Below, one piece after another: positions 61,478 to 64,000 of a stretch of 64,000 nt of DNA. Numbering within the stretch: the first letter of the stretch is position 1; each line of letters starts with the position of its first letter. The stretch comes from Candidatus Bathyarchaeota archaeon (GTDB lineage: Archaea > Thermoproteota > Bathyarchaeia > Bathyarchaeales > DTEX01): positions 1-64,000 of the forward strand of contig JAGTQB010000001.1 in assembly GCA_018396995.1 (NCBI GenBank). Reading direction: 5' to 3'. Under the pieces are notes generated by a model, which worked only from the letters and a program-made list of their open reading frames with translations, did no database searches and was not told where the DNA came from. Position numbers and translations under genes: made by a program.

Positions 61478-62007
61478 GAAAGGCTGCACAACTGCTCTTT
61501 TACAAGAGACACTCCATCCCAGGAGCGAGGGGATGGGAGCTTAAAAAGAAGATAGGCTCAGATTATCTAAAGGTCATAAACCTATTAAATGAATACTTAG
61601 CAAAGATAGGGCTCACAATTAAAACCGTCTTTGAGGAGGAGACTAACCCACCAGAGAACCCGTCAAATGAGCAGTATGATAAGGCAAGGTTTTACATTAC
61701 ATTAAAGGATGAGGTAAACGTTGAAGATGCTAAGATGATGGGCTGGCGAATAGATGACCTAGCGGCACTATGCGCCTCAATAGCATTCATAATCTCTAGG
61801 GGCGGGAAGGCTCCAAGAAAAGAACTAGAAGATTTATTAAGGGCTAAGATTCCAGAGTGGCGTGTTGAAACAAGCATTAATAAGTTTGTGAGGATGGGTT
61901 ATCTGATTGAGGATGAGGATGAAATGATATATATAGGGTGGAGAACAAGGGCTGAAGTTGACCAAAAGAAGCTGTTAGACTTATTGCTCGAAGCCGAAGG
62001 CAAATGA
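61423..62007 (+). CDS. Candidate MAGE/Nse3-like tandem winged-helix (KITE) protein (track start 61414 GTG; in-frame ATG at 61423)
   Basis: KAAQLLFYKRHSIPGARGWELKKKI...LLNEYLAKIGLTIKTVFEE...YITL and LAALCASIAFIISRGGKAPRKELEDLL...FVRMGYLIEDEDEMIYIGWRTRAEVDQKKLLDLLLE follow the MAGE domain pattern. Confidence 0.75.
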   Translation: MEGKARSGERKAYHATKIRKAAQLLFYKRHSIPGARGWELKKKIGSDYLKVINLLNEYLAKIGLTIKTVFEEETNPPENPSNEQYDKARFYITLKDEVNVEDAKMMGWRIDDLAALCASIAFIISRGGKAPRKELEDLLRAKIPEWRVETSINKFVRMGYLIEDEDEMIYIGWRTRAEVDQKKLLDLLLEAEGK

Positions 62008-62033
62008 CTTGAAAACTAGCATTATTAATTTAG

Positions 62034-62194
62034 TCCCTGATTTTCAAAGGATATTTTCATAGAAGACTAGACTATGTTTACTGGAGAGCGGGAACTGAGA
62101 TGGATCAAAAGAAGATAATAAACCTGTTGCTTAAAGCCAAAAGCTTAGAGCTAAAAATCAATTTAATCTATTTAAGAAATCAAGATTTTATATA
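62034..62194 (+). pseudogene. Degenerate duplicate of the C-terminus of the Nse3-like gene
   Basis: In-frame GYFHRRLDYVYWRAGTEMDQKKIINLLLKAKS versus GYLIEDEDEMIYIGWRTRAEVDQKKLLDLLLEAEG at the end of the upstream CDS. Confidence 0.8.
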
Positions 62195-62211
62195 AAATAT
62201 GATATATTAAA

Positions 62212-62523
62212 TTGAAAAGTGTTTCCTTTTTTTCTAAAAAAGGATTACTCAAAGCATTTATAATGGCAAGAGAAATCATATTTAAAGCAACTTGGCTAGG
62301 ATTTAAATTGATAGATGAGATTTGCGAAAAAATATGTTCTATGGCTCGTGACTGGGTGGGCATAGACGTAATATTAGACGTTTTAAGAGGGTTTTCCTTG
62401 ACTGACGAGGAGGCAAAGATCATCTTTAATTTTTTAGTAAAGTATTTTTTGGAAATGGATGAACGTGGAGAAAAAGTTAAAGCAAAAGAGGAATTCTATA
62501 ACTTATATAAGGAAGGTGATTAA
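62212..62523 (+). CDS. Hypothetical protein
   Basis: 103-aa ORF; no family recognised. Confidence 0.45.
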   Translation: MKSVSFFSKKGLLKAFIMAREIIFKATWLGFKLIDEICEKICSMARDWVGIDVILDVLRGFSLTDEEAKIIFNFLVKYFLEMDERGEKVKAKEEFYNLYKEGD

Positions 62524-62529
62524 CACTAT

Positions 62530-62655
62530 TTAAAGCCGCATTTTATCCAAAATGCTCTTAATTCTCCTATAATCCTCTAGAAACTCCTTACCTTTATCAG
62601 TTGTTTTAAATATTTCTGTGTTATTATCTTGCTTTAAATTACTGAGTAAACCTAG
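62530..62655 (-). pseudogene. 3' fragment of a winged-helix regulator-like gene
   Basis: LGLLSNLKQDNNTEIFKTTDKGKEFLEDYRRIKSILDKM resembles the end of archaeal wHTH regulators; the upstream part of the ORF is antisense to the neighbouring fragment. Confidence 0.55.
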
Positions 62656-62975
62656 CGGTTTATTGGGATAACACATGCACAAATCCAGTAACAGCAATAG
62701 ACTGGGGGACAATTCGCCCTGGTGAATCAATGCCACTTGAGATATTTATAAAGAATACAGGGAATGTTCCAATAACGCTGTCATTATCAACGGAAGGTTG
62801 GGACCCCTCTAACGCTGGAAGTTACATAACTTTAACATGGGATTATATAAGTGGGACAAAAGTTCAGCCGGGCAGCGTCTTAAAAGTAACCTTAAAGTTA
62901 ACGGTTTCAAGCAGCGTTCAAGGAATAACAAGCTTCAGCTTTAACATTGTCATAACTGGGACAGAGAGCCCGTAG
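62650..62975 (+). pseudogene. 5'-truncated paralogue of the secreted protein at 63036-63476
   Basis: In-frame VNLAVYWDNTCTNPVTAIDWGTIRPGES-MPLEIFIKNTGNVPITLSLSTEGW aligns to VVGISVYSDKSCRNVLTSIDWGIIRPGSSKSIMVYVKNTGNVIVRLSLSTENW; no signal peptide. Confidence 0.8.
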
Positions 62976-63035
62976 ATTACATAGGATTTCAATGGGTTAT
63001 CCCTCCAGCGTTAAAGAAATCGTGCTGGTGGGATT

Positions 63036-63476
63036 ATGAGAAGGACCCTCATTATATCGTTATTTTTAGCATCATTATTAATGGTTACCTTAGCTGTGAA
63101 TCAATCTTTTGGCTTAAGTGCGTCTAGAAGGAATATTCAAATAAAAGTTGTTGGCATCTCAGTTTACTCTGATAAATCGTGTAGAAATGTTCTTACGTCG
63201 ATTGATTGGGGCATTATTAGGCCCGGCTCATCAAAAAGTATCATGGTGTATGTGAAGAATACTGGCAACGTGATAGTAAGATTATCGTTGTCTACAGAGA
63301 ATTGGATCCCTGAACAAGCCTCAAAATATATCTCACTAACATGGAATTATATGGGACAGAGGCTTCTGCCCGGCAGAGTGCTAAGCCTAACCTTAACGCT
63401 AACGGTCTCGCCAGAGATATCGGACATAAGGAACTTCAGCTTTGACATAGTTATAACTGGACTGGCAATCTCCTAA
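63036..63476 (+). CDS. Secreted/anchored beta-sandwich-like protein (full-length paralogue)
   Basis: N-terminal signal MRRTLIISLFLASLLMVTLAVNQSFG; VKNTGNV beta-sandwich-like segment. Confidence 0.8.
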   Translation: MRRTLIISLFLASLLMVTLAVNQSFGLSASRRNIQIKVVGISVYSDKSCRNVLTSIDWGIIRPGSSKSIMVYVKNTGNVIVRLSLSTENWIPEQASKYISLTWNYMGQRLLPGRVLSLTLTLTVSPEISDIRNFSFDIVITGLAIS

Positions 63477-63818
63477 CAACTTTGTCCTCCCCCTAATAAG
63501 ACTATAAGAGTAATCTGCGTTAACGAACGTGAATAATTTAGGAGCGAAATTTTCCCAGCGTAACAACTTTTTAGAAATCTTGGAGATTTTGGCCAGCGTT
63601 CTCAGAAGTAGACTAAGAGCTTTAAGGTGCGCGCGATGGCTGGGGGATGCAATAATGATTGCAGAATTCACAGTGTAGAGTATCCAATGATAGATCCACT
63701 CCTCAAGTCTCAACCTTTCAATGAAATTCCACAAAATTAGCTACAAAACTTTTAAATTTCTTGGCTAAATTAAAATGATGTTGATATACCAGCTCTTAAA
63801 GTTTGATGAGCATGCTCA

Positions 63819-63907
63819 GCCGGGTTACCCTAGCCTGGTAGGGGGCAGGCCTGCTAAGCCTGTGGCGCGTTTGCGCCGCGCGGGTTCAAATCCCGCACCC
63901 GGCGCCA
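63819..63907 (+). tRNA. tRNA-Ser(GCT), long variable arm, CCA encoded
   Basis: GCCGGGT/ACCCGGC acceptor, stem-loop CAGGC-CTGCTAA-GCCTG, variable arm GGCGCGTTTGCGCC, T arm GCGGGTTCAAATCCCGC, GCCA. Confidence 0.96.
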
Positions 63908-64000
63908 GCCTCCAGGGTCCAAATCCTTTCACCTCCTTTTAAATTTGGGAATAATGAGTTTAGCGTGAAGAGCGAGATCTATGACTATGAGGAGAGGCTT

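Noticed and set aside
63399-63734. 111-aa minus-strand ORF
   Set aside because: Overlaps the secreted protein CDS at its end; no recognisable family or context.

Overview
Archaeal chromosomal window, probably Thermoproteota and possibly Bathyarchaeia-like (inference from gene content, no search run). It opens with the 3' end of a 16S rRNA gene that is not followed by 23S rRNA within the window. Two tRNA genes are present: an intron-containing tRNA-Val(CAC) on the minus strand and a tRNA-Ser(GCT). Main content: a DtxR-type regulator with a Zn/Mn ABC transporter and a perfect 33-bp palindromic operator; a CoA/beta-oxidation-like island (nitroreductase, CoA-transferase pair, AOR, CaiB, HADH/ECH fusion, thiolase, HMGCS-like protein fused to DUF35, Fe-ADH); a surface rhodanese with a coiled-coil stalk next to a Liv-type ABC transporter; a tungsten-enzyme set (second AOR, MoaD-like protein, tungstate transporter with the binding protein fused to the permease); a URO-D-type methyltransferase plus corrinoid protein; Mre11/Rad50; and degraded transposon remnants. 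The most interesting feature is the three-gene operon at 58587-62007. It encodes a compact SMC ATPase with mixed Smc5 and Smc6 signatures, a protein with Nse4-kleisin-like N- and C-terminal segments, and a protein with a MAGE/Nse3-like domain. I read it as a candidate archaeal Smc5/6-Nse4-Nse3 complex. A degenerate partial duplicate of the Nse3-like gene lies immediately downstream.
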